Shown here one piece after another: positions 7,330-7,342 of a stretch of DNA of 7,342 nucleotides. Within the stretch, counting starts at the first letter, position 1; each line of letters opens with the position of its first letter. Below the pieces are notes generated by a model. It saw nothing but the letters and a program-made list of their open reading frames with translations. It did no database searches and was not told the origin of the DNA. Position numbers and translations under genes: made by a program. Origin of the DNA: an uncultured Eubacterium sp. (GTDB lineage: Bacteria > Bacillota > Clostridia > Lachnospirales > Lachnospiraceae); assembly GCA_900545725.1 (NCBI GenBank), contig URAI01000111.1:1-7342 (forward strand), in the 5' to 3' direction.

Positions 7330-7342
7330 AAATCTGACATTT

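Overview
The window is AT-rich, densely coded DNA. Codon choice, AGGAG/AAAGG-type ribosome binding sites and the protein families present suggest a low-GC Gram-positive anaerobe of the Clostridia, most likely a member of the Lachnospiraceae. This assignment is an inference from style; there is no rRNA or marker gene to fix it.

Layout: four full-length protein genes arranged around one divergent intergenic region. Reading leftward from about 4110 (minus strand) are a YdiF-like ABC-F ATPase (1910-3979), a small CYTH/triphosphate tunnel enzyme (1375-1824) and a CLC-family anion transporter whose motifs fit the fluoride/proton antiporter branch (44-1321). The gaps are 85 and about 50 bases with no convincing GC-rich terminator, so the three could be one transcript, with CYTH and CLC the most likely pair. 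Reading rightward is a single large M16C (presequence-protease-like) zinc metallopeptidase (4273-7236). Bases 1-43 are 3' flank of the CLC gene with nothing recognisable.

The 293-base divergent region (3980-4272) is the most structured non-coding stretch. It carries a good sigma-A-type promoter on the minus strand (TTGCAA-17-TATAAT), a plus-strand extended -10 promoter, and a 131-base ABC-F leader. The leader holds a perfect 16-bp inverted repeat, competing short pairings, and a 14-codon open frame whose stop codon lies inside the first arm of the hairpin. This resembles translation-coupled leader control, known for some ABC-F genes, but is unproven here. After the peptidase gene, 7246-7329 is filled by two back-to-back hairpin-forming inverted repeats, possibly a dispersed palindromic repeat that runs off the window.

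Functionally, the genes are mostly housekeeping or stress related: ribosome-associated ATPase, inorganic or organic triphosphate hydrolysis, anion (probably fluoride) export, and cytosolic peptide degradation. No phage, CRISPR, toxin-antitoxin or transposase gene is visible, and I do not see a clearly new multi-gene system. The best leads are the ABC-F leader, the CLC-F signature variant beside a CYTH enzyme, and the 3' palindromic element.
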